NCBI GenBank assembly: GCA_937929895.1
Contig: CALFUO010000099.1
Span: forward strand, 1 to 41,977
Direction: 5' to 3'
Source of the DNA: an uncultured Aquimarina sp.
GTDB lineage: Bacteria; Bacteroidota; Bacteroidia; Flavobacteriales; Flavobacteriaceae
DNA: 41,977 nucleotides
Shown here: positions 15,344 to 22,766 of the stretch, piece after piece
How the letters are laid out: every line of letters begins with the position of its first letter
Position numbering within the stretch: the first letter of the stretch is position 1
Notes under the pieces: model-generated
Told to the model about the DNA's origin: nothing
Databases searched by the model: none
The model's input: the letters and a program-made list of their open reading frames with translations, nothing else
Position numbers and translations under genes: made by a program

Positions 15344-16216
15344 ATGAAAGTGTTCGTAACAGGAGCTACCGGATTCCAAGGAAGTAGTATTGCAAAAGAA
15401 TTATTAGGTGAACACCATCAAGTGGTTACATTGAAAAGAGATCCAAACAATGGAATGCCGCCAATGGTCGGAATAGACGTAATCGCTGGAGGACTAGAAA
15501 GTAAAGATTCATTAAAAAAAGCTATGAAAGGAGTACAAGCTGCTGTCTACTCTTTCCCTTTAATTTTTGATCTTGAACTTGCTAAATCCTATACCGAAAA
15601 TTTTATTTCAGCTGCTAAACAAGAAAACGTAAACCTTATAGTATTTAACTCTACTTTTCATTTGGCTCCTTCGAAAACTGGATTTTTAGCCTTAGATATA
15701 AAGGTGACTATAAAAGAATTACTGGATGCCTCTGGTCTTAATGTAATCACATTGGCACCCGATATTTATTTAGATAATATTGCTGCACCTTGGTCTATTC
15801 CTGTTATTTTAGAAAATAAGATCGTGCCTTATCCTATTAAATCGGATCAAAAATTACCTTGGATTAGTCATTCTGACCTAGGAAAATATGTCGCAAAAGC
15901 AATTGTAAAACCAGAATTAGCTGGTCAAACATTACCTATTGGAGGAAATCTAATTACAGGTAATGAAATTGCCTCTGCAATATCTTCAAAAATAAACCAA
16001 TCACTTCATTTCATTGCAGTCCCTGTGGATGAATTTGAAAATCAATTGAAACCTGGATTTGGTGAATTGGCAGCTCAAGAAATCTCTAATATCTATCGTT
16101 TTGTTGAACAAAATCATACAGATTTTACAAACAAAGACTTTCAAAAAACAAATGAATTATTAGGTGTTACACCTCAATCTCTTTCTGATTGGGTAGCGAC
16201 TGTAAACTGGAGTTAA
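15344..16216 (+). CDS. NmrA-like / atypical SDR NAD(P)-binding protein
   Basis: The 290-residue protein has a Rossmann start, KVFVTGATGFQGSSIAKELL, with the TGxxGxxG dinucleotide motif. Lys at LKRDP follows the second strand, suggesting NADP(H). FNSTFHLAP and LDASGLNVITLAPDIYLDN are typical of the NmrA / QOR2-like branch, and the catalytic Tyr-x-x-x-Lys of classical SDRs is absent. Such proteins are quinone or enone reductases or redox sensors. Co-transcription with a hydrolase under an Rrf2 regulator suggests a detoxification or electrophile-response unit (inference). Confidence 0.82.
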   Translation: MKVFVTGATGFQGSSIAKELLGEHHQVVTLKRDPNNGMPPMVGIDVIAGGLESKDSLKKAMKGVQAAVYSFPLIFDLELAKSYTENFISAAKQENVNLIVFNSTFHLAPSKTGFLALDIKVTIKELLDASGLNVITLAPDIYLDNIAAPWSIPVILENKIVPYPIKSDQKLPWISHSDLGKYVAKAIVKPELAGQTLPIGGNLITGNEIASAISSKINQSLHFIAVPVDEFENQLKPGFGELAAQEISNIYRFVEQNHTDFTNKDFQKTNELLGVTPQSLSDWVATVNWS

Positions 16217-16251
16217 TAATCATTATTTTAAAGTAATCTTAGAACTTTACA

Positions 16252-16268
16252 CTAGTATCCGAAAGTTT
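16252..16268 (+). repeat. Dispersed repeat copy R3
   Basis: CTAGTATCCGAAAGTTT, identical to 13714-13730, 35 nt after the NmrA-like gene stop. It is inverted relative to R2 (13890-13935), so R2 and R3 bracket the whole Rrf2-hydrolase-NmrA unit. It directly abuts the palindromic element at 16271. Confidence 0.75.
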
Positions 16269-16270
16269 TA

Positions 16271-16409
16271 ATACCATTTCCTAATTGAATTTACCGAATT
16301 AAAATGCGCATTTTAATTTTTTTTACTTCAACATAAAAAACTACCGTAGCTGCTACTATGCTAATTTTTATAACTTATATAATTCCTAAATTCATATAGG
16401 AAATGGTAT
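16271..16409. repeat. Long palindromic element, copy 1
   Basis: Outer arms 16271-16293 and 16387-16409 pair at 21 of 23 positions. The left end shares GAATTTACCGAATTAAAATG with copy 2 (17679-17838) and the right half shares CTTATATAATTCCTAAA. It lacks about 20 bp of the inner right arm present in copy 2, so it looks like a decayed copy. No coding content. Confidence 0.7.
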
Positions 16410-16423
16410 AAATTCCGTTGTTT

Positions 16424-16431
16424 TAGATTTG
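16424..16431 (+). promoter_or_regulatory. Minus-7 box for the NTF2-like gene pair
   Basis: TAGATTTG fits TAnnTTTG just outside palindromic copy 1. No clear TTG at the right distance, so support is partial. Confidence 0.4.
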
Positions 16432-16515
16432 GACGAAAAAACCAAATAATGGCAAAGCCTTTAAGATATGACCTCCGTTAAAAGCGAAGGTTTTATAGAC
16501 TCAAACAAAAACAAA

Positions 16516-16914
16516 ATGAACGAAAATTTAAAAAATGAAGTTAGACATGCTTTAAACGCATGGTTAAAAGCATTTAACGACAATGACTTAGACGCCTTGA
16601 TAGGCTTATATGACCCAGAAATTAACTACGCCAACAGTGCTAAAGCTATAGAAATAGGTATTCCTGCAATAAAAAAAGGATTTGCAAATAGTTTTGCAAT
16701 TAAGCCCAAAGTTGTTTTTAAAGAAGAACAAGCTATCGTAGTTGATGGTTTAGGGTATATCGCAGGACAATTTAGAGTTTCTGGCACAAACCCTGAAGAT
16801 GGTAGCGCTGTAGGAGAGGCTGGTCGCGTAGTCGTTATTTTCAGAAAGGACGCTAACAATCAATGGAAATTAGTATTCGATATGGATAATCGTCCTCCGG
16901 ATGTAACAATTTAA
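16516..16914 (+). CDS. NTF2-like (SnoaL / DUF4440) domain protein 1
   Basis: The protein is about 132 residues from this ATG, with the fold pattern of the NTF2-like superfamily: an N-terminal helix (LKNEVRHALNAWLKAFNDNDLDALIGLYDP), then a beta sheet ending WKLVFDMDNRPP. These are cone-shaped domains used as small-molecule binding enzymes (isomerase, SnoaL-like) or as subunits; the role here is unknown. An upstream in-frame ATG at 16468 would add 16 residues (MTSVKSEGFIDSNKNK). I prefer 16516 because homologous domains begin there. A second NTF2-like gene follows 13 nt later, and two palindromic elements bracket the pair. Confidence 0.78.
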   Translation: MNENLKNEVRHALNAWLKAFNDNDLDALIGLYDPEINYANSAKAIEIGIPAIKKGFANSFAIKPKVVFKEEQAIVVDGLGYIAGQFRVSGTNPEDGSAVGEAGRVVVIFRKDANNQWKLVFDMDNRPPDVTI

Positions 16915-16927
16915 AATAACTAACATT

Positions 16928-17308
16928 ATGATTAGAAAAGCAATGCAACCAAGAGATGTTGCAAATCAAATAGGTGAATGCATTAAAGAAGGTAATATAG
17001 ATAATATAGTCGATTTTTTTCACCCAGATTATCTAATGTCTTTTCCTCCGACTGAAGACCCAAAATCAGGATTAGAAATTATAAGAACTGTTTTTTCTTC
17101 CTTTATTGAATCTAAGTCAACCTTAATAAGTAAAGTAACTGGTGAAATTATTAATGGTGATATTTCTTTGCTTCAGGCAGAATGGCATATTGAAGATGCA
17201 ACAGGAACAATTATAAGTGAAGGAAAATCTACAGAAGTTCTAAAACAAAGAGCAGACGGTTCTTGGGTATATTACATAGATTGCCCAATGGGTTTACCAC
17301 AAGTGTGA
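16928..17308 (+). CDS. NTF2-like (SnoaL) domain protein 2
   Basis: The 126-residue protein has helices at RDVANQIGECIKEGNIDNIVDFFHPDYLMSFPP, a strand set around EWHIEDATGTIISEGKSTEVLKQ, and the typical close DGSWVYYIDCPMG. It shares the NTF2-like fold with the gene just upstream but little direct identity, so it is not a recent duplicate. The two are likely co-transcribed. The pair resembles the small polyketide-cyclase-like or stress genes often found with oxidoreductases in flavobacterial accessory regions; function is not assignable. Confidence 0.78.
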   Translation: MIRKAMQPRDVANQIGECIKEGNIDNIVDFFHPDYLMSFPPTEDPKSGLEIIRTVFSSFIESKSTLISKVTGEIINGDISLLQAEWHIEDATGTIISEGKSTEVLKQRADGSWVYYIDCPMGLPQV

Positions 17309-17678
17309 TGGTGTTTTAGCCTAGATTAGGTATTAGAAAAATAATCTACTCGGTCTTTGATCTACACAGCAAATACTATCGTAGACTATATTCTTAATTT
17401 AACCATAGCAATACTATGCTTAGATACTGACAGAAAATAAATAATAAAGAAAAAGTTATGGAAGTAAATTACTATCGTCATTTCTATGAAGACAGCAATT
17501 ACCTAAAGAAAGAAATTATCAATTTAAAACATTGAATTCCAAACTTTAATGAAGGGACTCCCCTACCATTTCTATTGAAATTCTAGGAGTGATATTGAGT
17601 AATTATAAGGTAAACGATACTACCACTTTTCCTTTTTCAGGTTAATCCATTGCCTATTTTTTTTTCCAACTTAAAATA

Positions 17679-17838
17679 ATACCATTCCTTATATGAATTT
17701 ACCGAATTAAAATGCGCCTTTAGGAATTCTACTTCGACATTAAAAGAACCGTAGCACGTACTATGCTTATTTTTTCTGACTTATATAATTCCTAAAGGCG
17801 CATTTTTCTTTAAAGTAAATTCATATAGAAAATGATAT
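17679..17838. repeat. Long palindromic element, copy 2
   Basis: 160 bp with nested inverted arms: outer 17679-17702 with 17815-17838 (20 of 24 paired) and inner 17709-17728 with 17787-17806 (20 of 20). Same orientation as copy 1 at 16271-16409. Terminal inverted repeats without coding content fit a MITE-like or REP-like intergenic element. Confidence 0.8.
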
Positions 17839-17843
17839 AAACG

Positions 17844-17872
17844 AAAAACCATCCTTTATAAGGATGGTTTTT
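17844..17872. terminator. Bidirectional terminator after serB
   Basis: AAAAACCATCCTT (17844-17856) pairs perfectly with AAGGATGGTTTTT (17860-17872) around a 3-nt loop. It lies 78 nt beyond the serB stop on the minus strand and can also end plus-strand transcripts. Confidence 0.85.
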
Positions 17873-17949
17873 ATTATAAACAGTTAGCAGAAATAACGCT
17901 GCATATTTGCACAAAATTATTATTAGTTAAATTGTATAGTTTGCTTAAT

Positions 17950-19191
17950 TCAAGCTTCTGCGAGCTCTTTTTCAACCAAATCGATATCTCTATCATGATA
18001 ACCTAACATATAAAGGACACCGTCTAAACCAATGCTAGAAATAGAACTTTGTGCGTTGTCTTTTACTTTTGGTTTAGCATGGAAAGCAATTCCTAAACCT
18101 GCTAAGTTTAGCATCGGTAAATCGTTGGCACCATCACCAACAGCAATAGTTTGCTCGATTGCAATACCTTCTTTTGCTGCAATTTCTTTTAGGTATTCGG
18201 CCTTTTTATTACCATCTACAATTTCTCCAATATATCCCCCTGTTAAAGCTCCGTCCTTAATTTCTAACTCATTTGCATGAACATAATCAATACCTAGTAC
18301 CTCTTGCAAATAGTTTCCGAAATATGTAAATCCTCCTGATAGAATCGCTGTTTTGTAACCGTAACTTTTCAAGGTACTGATTAACCTATGTGCTCCCTTT
18401 GTTATAGGAAGGTTCTTAGCTACGTTTTGCAACACTTCTTCACTAAGTCCTTTCAATAAGCCCATACGCTTTTTGAAACTTTCGTTAAAATCAATTTCTC
18501 CTCGCATTGCAGATTCTGTAATTTCGGCTACTTGGTCACCAACACCTGCTAAGTTCGCTAATTCGTTAATTACCTCTGTTTGGATTAATGTTGAATCCAT
18601 ATCGAAGCATACCAAACGTCTATTTCTTCTGTAAATCGTATCTTCTTGAAAAGCAATATCCACATCTAAATCACGTGATATTTGCATGAATTTTGCGTTG
18701 AATTCTGCCTTATCATCTATATGCCCTCTAACCGATAATTGAATAGAAGACCTAGGATATTCGTCTGCTTTTACAAGAGACAAACGCCCAGTTAATCTTT
18801 TTATTGAATCAATATTCAACCCTTTTTCAGAGACTACTTTGGTAACCGAAGAAATCTGCTCGGCTGAAAGTTTATGTCCCAAGAGAGTAATGATATATCT
18901 ATCTTTTCCTTGTAGTCCAACCCAATTTTCGTAGTCTTCTAAACTAATAGGGTTAAATTTCGCGGTAATATCTAGTTCGTAAGCTTTAAATAATAAATCC
19001 TTTAAAACTGCTGCTGATTTTTTTCCTGATTCTATTTCGAACAAAATTCCTAAAGAAAGTGTATCGTGAATATTAGCTTGACCAATATCCAATACCTTGG
19101 CATCGTACTGAGCCAAAACATATGTTAAAGATGATGTTAATCCTGGTTTATCTTGACCAGAGACATTTAAAAGGAAAATTTCTTTACTCAT
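17950..19191 (-). CDS. serB: Phosphoserine phosphatase with N-terminal ACT domains
   Basis: The 413-residue protein has two ACT-like regulatory modules in residues 1-180 (IFLLNVSGQDKPGLTSSLT and the IITLLGHKLSAEQISSV segment). A HAD phosphatase follows, with DMDSTLIQTE (nucleophile Asp197, general acid Asp199), AILSGGF and GDGANDLPML. It hydrolyses phosphoserine to serine, the last step of the pathway begun by SerA and SerC at 6.3-8.4 kb. Because SerA here has no ACT domain, the ACT region of SerB is the visible candidate for amino-acid control. It is monocistronic and terminated at 17844-17872. Confidence 0.95.
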   Translation of the reverse strand: MSKEIFLLNVSGQDKPGLTSSLTYVLAQYDAKVLDIGQANIHDTLSLGILFEIESGKKSAAVLKDLLFKAYELDITAKFNPISLEDYENWVGLQGKDRYIITLLGHKLSAEQISSVTKVVSEKGLNIDSIKRLTGRLSLVKADEYPRSSIQLSVRGHIDDKAEFNAKFMQISRDLDVDIAFQEDTIYRRNRRLVCFDMDSTLIQTEVINELANLAGVGDQVAEITESAMRGEIDFNESFKKRMGLLKGLSEEVLQNVAKNLPITKGAHRLISTLKSYGYKTAILSGGFTYFGNYLQEVLGIDYVHANELEIKDGALTGGYIGEIVDGNKKAEYLKEIAAKEGIAIEQTIAVGDGANDLPMLNLAGLGIAFHAKPKVKDNAQSSISSIGLDGVLYMLGYHDRDIDLVEKELAEA

Positions 19192-19267
19192 AATAATGGT
19201 TTGCTCAATAAGGCTGTAAAGTTGAGTATTCTATTTGGTTTTTAAAAGTTTTCTTAGAAAAGAAGTA

Positions 19268-20050
19268 TTAGGAATTCGCTATCAATTCTGCAATATCCAA
19301 TACTTCTATTTCTGCTTCCTTCTCTTTATGTTTAACACCATCTGTCATCATAGTATTGCAATAAGGGCAACCTGTAGCAATAATATTTGGCTTTGTAGCT
19401 AGAGCATCTTCTGTCCTTAAAATATTGATGTCCACATTACCTTTTTCGGGCTCTTTGAACATCTGTGCTCCCCCTGCCCCACAACAAAGTGCGTGGTTTT
19501 TACTACGCTTCATTTCTATTATATTAGCATTGATATTCGCTAATACGTTTCTTGGCGCATTGTACTCACCATTTGCTCTCCCTAAATAACAAGGGTCATG
19601 AAAAGTAACTCGCTTTCCTTTGTAAGTCTGTCCTTCGATATTTAAGCGCCCTGATTTCACTAATTCATCTATGAATTGTGTATGATGTAATACTTCGTAT
19701 TTCCCCCCTAGATTTGGGTATTCGTTTTTTAACGTATTAAAAGAATGTGGATCACAAGTGACAATACGTTTTATTTCATATGCATTTAACACCTCTATGT
19801 TTGTAACCGCTTGCATTTGGAATAAAAATTCATTCCCTGCTCTCTTTGCAATATCGCCTGTACAACTTTCTTCTGTACCTAATACAGCAAAATCAACGTT
19901 TGCCTTATTCAATATTTTCACAAAAGCTCTAGAAATTTTCTTTGCACGATCATCAAAACTTCCAGCTGATCCTACCCAAAATAAAATTTCAAGTTGCTTT
20001 CCTGCATTAAAGCAATCTGACATTACTGGTACTTTTATTCCATCACTCAT
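19268..20050 (-). CDS. CCG-domain Fe-S protein (HdrB / LutA / GlpC-like)
   Basis: The 260-residue protein has a C-terminal CCG module that is intact: HDPCYLGRAN, LCCGAGGAQMF and TGCPYCNTMM give the CxnCCGxnCxxC ligand set. The N-terminal module is degenerate: WVGSAGSFDD has Ser where Cys is expected, ESCTGD is kept, and TCDPHSFN stands where CPHC is expected. It probably binds one cofactor cluster rather than two. Together with the membrane Fe-S protein just upstream on the same strand it forms a heterodisulfide-reductase-like electron-transfer pair of unknown substrate, conserved in Bacteroidota. Confidence 0.88.
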   Translation of the reverse strand: MSDGIKVPVMSDCFNAGKQLEILFWVGSAGSFDDRAKKISRAFVKILNKANVDFAVLGTEESCTGDIAKRAGNEFLFQMQAVTNIEVLNAYEIKRIVTCDPHSFNTLKNEYPNLGGKYEVLHHTQFIDELVKSGRLNIEGQTYKGKRVTFHDPCYLGRANGEYNAPRNVLANINANIIEMKRSKNHALCCGAGGAQMFKEPEKGNVDINILRTEDALATKPNIIATGCPYCNTMMTDGVKHKEKEAEIEVLDIAELIANS

Positions 20051-20068
20051 AATCGTTAACTATTAAAT

Positions 20069-20081
20069 CCCACAATGTGGG
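20069..20081. promoter_or_regulatory. Short palindrome before the CCG protein gene
   Basis: CCCACA-A-TGTGGG is a perfect dyad 18 nt upstream of the start codon at 20050 (minus strand), in the 122-nt gap between the two Fe-S protein genes. It could be an operator or processing hairpin. Confidence 0.35.
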
Positions 20082-20172
20082 TCGAATTTCACGAGATCTT
20101 CCTCGTATTTTAACAAAAGTAATTTTAAGCTATAATTTACCTGCCAAACTAATAGCCTATTGCAAACACACC

Positions 20173-21507
20173 TTACTCATTTACCCAATTTAGACGATCC
20201 ATTTGATTATATGGCCAAGGTGCTCCATTATTCTCTATATTAGACATCATACTATTTAACTCGGTCGGTGCAGCACTTTCTTCCATCACTAAATAGCGTC
20301 TCATATCCATAATAATAGATAATGGACTAATACCGACAGGACATTCTTCTACACATGCATTACAGGTTGTACAGGCCCACAACTCTTCTTTTGTTATATA
20401 GTCTCCTAACAACTGCTTACCATCGTCTTGAAAAGTGCCATTATTGGCATCTATATTATTCCCAACCTCTTCTAGGCGATCTCTGGTATCCATCATAATC
20501 TTACGAGGAGATAACTTTTTACCTGTCAAATTTGCTGGACAAGATGAAGTACAACGTCCACATTCTGTACAGGTATAAGAATTTAATAATTGTACCCAAT
20601 TTAAATCTTGTACATCACTAGCCCCAAACTTAACAGGTTCCTCTTCTGTATCTTCTATCGGTGCTGCATATGGATCTGCTTCTGGATCCATCATCATCTT
20701 AACCTCTTTGGTAACTGCTTCTAGATTATCTAACTGCCCCTTTGGGTTTAAATCTTGATAATAAACATTTGGGAAAGCTAATAAAATATGAAGATGCTTG
20801 GAATAATATAAATAATTTAAGAAAATTAGAATACCTGTAATGTGTGACCACCAAGCCACTCTTTCTAGAACCAGTAATGTTCCTTGCGAAAGATTTTCTA
20901 CTAGTGGATGTATAAACCAACTACTAATAGGAAAGTTTCCTGCTATACCATCGGCTTTCGCATAATGATCTGCCCCCAATACTTGCAATTGATAATCTGT
21001 AGCATTCATAAAGAACAATAACAACATCAATACAATTTCAAAATACAAAATATTGTTACCATCTTGTTTAGACCAACCTTTTAAGGTTATAAAACGTTTG
21101 ATGTTCATCACATTTCTTCGAACCCAAAAAATAATGACCGATACCAAAACTAAAAAAGCAAGTATTTCAAAAATGGCAATCAATGCATTATATAAGCCTC
21201 CTAATGGGTAAAAAATACGATGCGTCCCTAAAATACCATCTATAATAATTTCTAGTACTTCTATATTGACGAGTAAAAAACCAATATAAACGACAATATG
21301 TAGTACTCCTGCAATTGGCCTAACCACCATTTTACTTTGCCCTAAGGCAATTCTAATCATATTAGATAATCGTACATCTTTGTGGTCTGTACGATCTACA
21401 TCCAACCCTAGTTTTATATTACGAATTAGCTTTTTAACATTCTTAGAAAAGAATATAATTGCTGTAGCAAACAATAAAACAAAAATAATATTCTGAATAT
21501 ATTCCAT
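20173..21507 (-). CDS. Membrane 4Fe-4S protein (HdrC-like with NarI/HdrE-like membrane part)
   Basis: The 444-residue protein starts with about six hydrophobic segments in residues 1-260 (for example IIFVLLFATAIIFF, IVVYIGFLLVNIEVLEII and IVLMLLLFFMNA), with histidines that could hold heme b. A soluble C-terminus follows with two ferredoxin motifs, CTECGRCTSSCPANL (about 315-329) and CTTCNACVEECPVGI (about 379-393). It is predicted to move electrons between the quinone pool and the CCG protein encoded downstream. The fusion of membrane and HdrC parts is usual in Bacteroidota. Confidence 0.9.
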   Translation of the reverse strand: MEYIQNIIFVLLFATAIIFFSKNVKKLIRNIKLGLDVDRTDHKDVRLSNMIRIALGQSKMVVRPIAGVLHIVVYIGFLLVNIEVLEIIIDGILGTHRIFYPLGGLYNALIAIFEILAFLVLVSVIIFWVRRNVMNIKRFITLKGWSKQDGNNILYFEIVLMLLLFFMNATDYQLQVLGADHYAKADGIAGNFPISSWFIHPLVENLSQGTLLVLERVAWWSHITGILIFLNYLYYSKHLHILLAFPNVYYQDLNPKGQLDNLEAVTKEVKMMMDPEADPYAAPIEDTEEEPVKFGASDVQDLNWVQLLNSYTCTECGRCTSSCPANLTGKKLSPRKIMMDTRDRLEEVGNNIDANNGTFQDDGKQLLGDYITKEELWACTTCNACVEECPVGISPLSIIMDMRRYLVMEESAAPTELNSMMSNIENNGAPWPYNQMDRLNWVNE

Positions 21508-21669
21508 AATTAAATGCGAAATGGGAATTTATGATGCTCAAACAAGCATTGTTTTATGAAATTAATAAAAAGTATACGATTCCTCAAAAATCTAGTTTTA
21601 TAGATAAAGATTATAAATAAGGAGTATCTTAATTCTAATTTTGTTAATTTATAATAAGTTCTTCTGTTA

Positions 21670-22620
21670 CTATTGTAATGAGTCTTTAGGCTTTACATAC
21701 TCTTTATTCTTTTTGCCAAAAATAGAGAAATGGACATATCTTTTAGGGTGTAGTTTCATATCCTGAAGTAATTGATCTAATTGCTTAGTTGCACGATCAA
21801 TATTTTTATACACCGAAGGATCGTTGATAAATTTACCTACTGTACCAGTACCATTATCTACTTTAGCTGTCATGGAAGCAACATCCTTGGTTATCTTATC
21901 TAAACGCTCTGCAATCTCTCTAATATCGATAGTTGAAAGTTCTTCTGACAACTTATCTACATTACCCGAAGCATTTTTAAAATTCGTTAAGGCGGTGTTT
22001 AAATTAGATTCATTTTCTGCTAATAATCCATGCACTTTAGACGAAGTAGATTTGAAAGAATTGATCGTAGACGACAAATCTTTTAAAGTTTTAGCAATAA
22101 CAGTTGTATTTTCTTTATTTAACAAACTATTGATACCAGTAAGTGTAGTATCAACTTTAGATAGTACTCTATTTAACTTCTCTGAAATTGGATCTATTTT
22201 ACTTGTCAACTCACCGACCATTCCTTCATCTATACTAGAGGGTAAAGTGGTCCCACTTTCTGCAAAAGTAGTTGGGTTTTGTTCTGGTATAATCGCTAAA
22301 TTCTTCCCTCCTATTAAACTCGCACTATAAATCTGAGCTTTACTATTCGTTCCGAATTTAAAGTCAGATTCTATAGTAAAGGCAACTTTTAGCTTTCCAG
22401 ATACATCGGCAAATGTTATATCTTTAACTTTTCCTACTTGTAATCCGTTAATGGTTACTTTCGATGCGTGATCTAACCCACCGACATTATCATAAAAGGC
22501 AAAATATTCTTTATCGTGTGATAATAGATTATTCCCCTTTAAAAAATTGTAACCAAAAATTAATAACGCAATTGCGGATAAAATAATTAGAGCTGCTTTA
22601 ATTTCCTTCGTAATCTTCAA
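21670..22620 (-). CDS. MCE-family (MlaD-like) lipid-transport protein
   Basis: The 316-residue protein has one N-terminal membrane anchor (residues 9-26, ALIILSAIALLIFGYNFL). The MCE domain follows (FYDNVGGLDHASKVTINGLQVGKVKDI, about 42-68), then a long helical part (SKVDTTLTGINSLL to residue 290) typical of periplasm-spanning MCE barrels. It is the substrate-binding part of an Mla-type phospholipid ABC transporter; the permease and ATPase are not in this window. The start is TTG, supported by family length and a TATTTTTG promoter box at 22650-22643. Gene order with the two Fe-S protein genes downstream is a common flavobacterial arrangement. Confidence 0.92.
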   Translation of the reverse strand: MKITKEIKAALIILSAIALLIFGYNFLKGNNLLSHDKEYFAFYDNVGGLDHASKVTINGLQVGKVKDITFADVSGKLKVAFTIESDFKFGTNSKAQIYSASLIGGKNLAIIPEQNPTTFAESGTTLPSSIDEGMVGELTSKIDPISEKLNRVLSKVDTTLTGINSLLNKENTTVIAKTLKDLSSTINSFKSTSSKVHGLLAENESNLNTALTNFKNASGNVDKLSEELSTIDIREIAERLDKITKDVASMTAKVDNGTGTVGKFINDPSVYKNIDRATKQLDQLLQDMKLHPKRYVHFSIFGKKNKEYVKPKDSLQ

Positions 22621-22642
22621 AATATAAGCTTAGTATTTCAAT

Positions 22643-22650
22643 CAAAAATA
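22643..22650 (-). promoter_or_regulatory. Minus-7 box for the MCE gene
   Basis: TATTTTTG on the minus strand, 22 nt upstream of the TTG start. No clear TTG at the minus-33 distance. Confidence 0.4.
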
Positions 22651-22683
22651 GTAAATATAATAAGCTTTAGCAGTCATTCTAAC

Positions 22684-22709
22684 TAAGTTTTATTTGTAGA
22701 TAAAACTTA
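22684..22709. promoter_or_regulatory. 10-bp perfect hairpin in the MCE / 22767 divergent region
   Basis: TAAGTTTTAT (22684-22693) and ATAAAACTTA (22700-22709) are perfect inverted arms around TTGTAG. It is centrally placed between two divergent genes and has no T-tract beyond, so an operator is more likely than a terminator. Confidence 0.4.
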
Positions 22710-22766
22710 ACAACTAGTATAAGAGGTATTATTTAATTAATTTGCAATAACATCACATTACTACTT

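Larger units (their letters stand above)
17309..17949. other. 641-bp gap with palindromic element and terminator
   Basis: No convincing gene. A 25-codon frame at 17458-17535 (starting MEVNYYRHFYED, after AAAGAAAAAGTT) could be a remnant or small peptide. The rest holds palindromic element copy 2 (17679-17838) and the terminator at 17844-17872. The 17340-17440 part has ACTATCGTAG and ATAGCAATACTATGC words like the centre of the palindromic elements. Confidence 0.6.

Noticed and set aside
17458-17535. 25-codon frame in the gap after the NTF2-like genes
   Set aside because: Has a purine-rich leader but no recognisable homology and lies in a repeat-rich gap. Mentioned in the gap entry only.
21824-22330. 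168-codon plus-strand frame opposite the MCE gene
   Set aside because: Long but antisense to a clear MCE protein. Composition (Ser/Val/Leu-rich) is that of a reverse-strand shadow.
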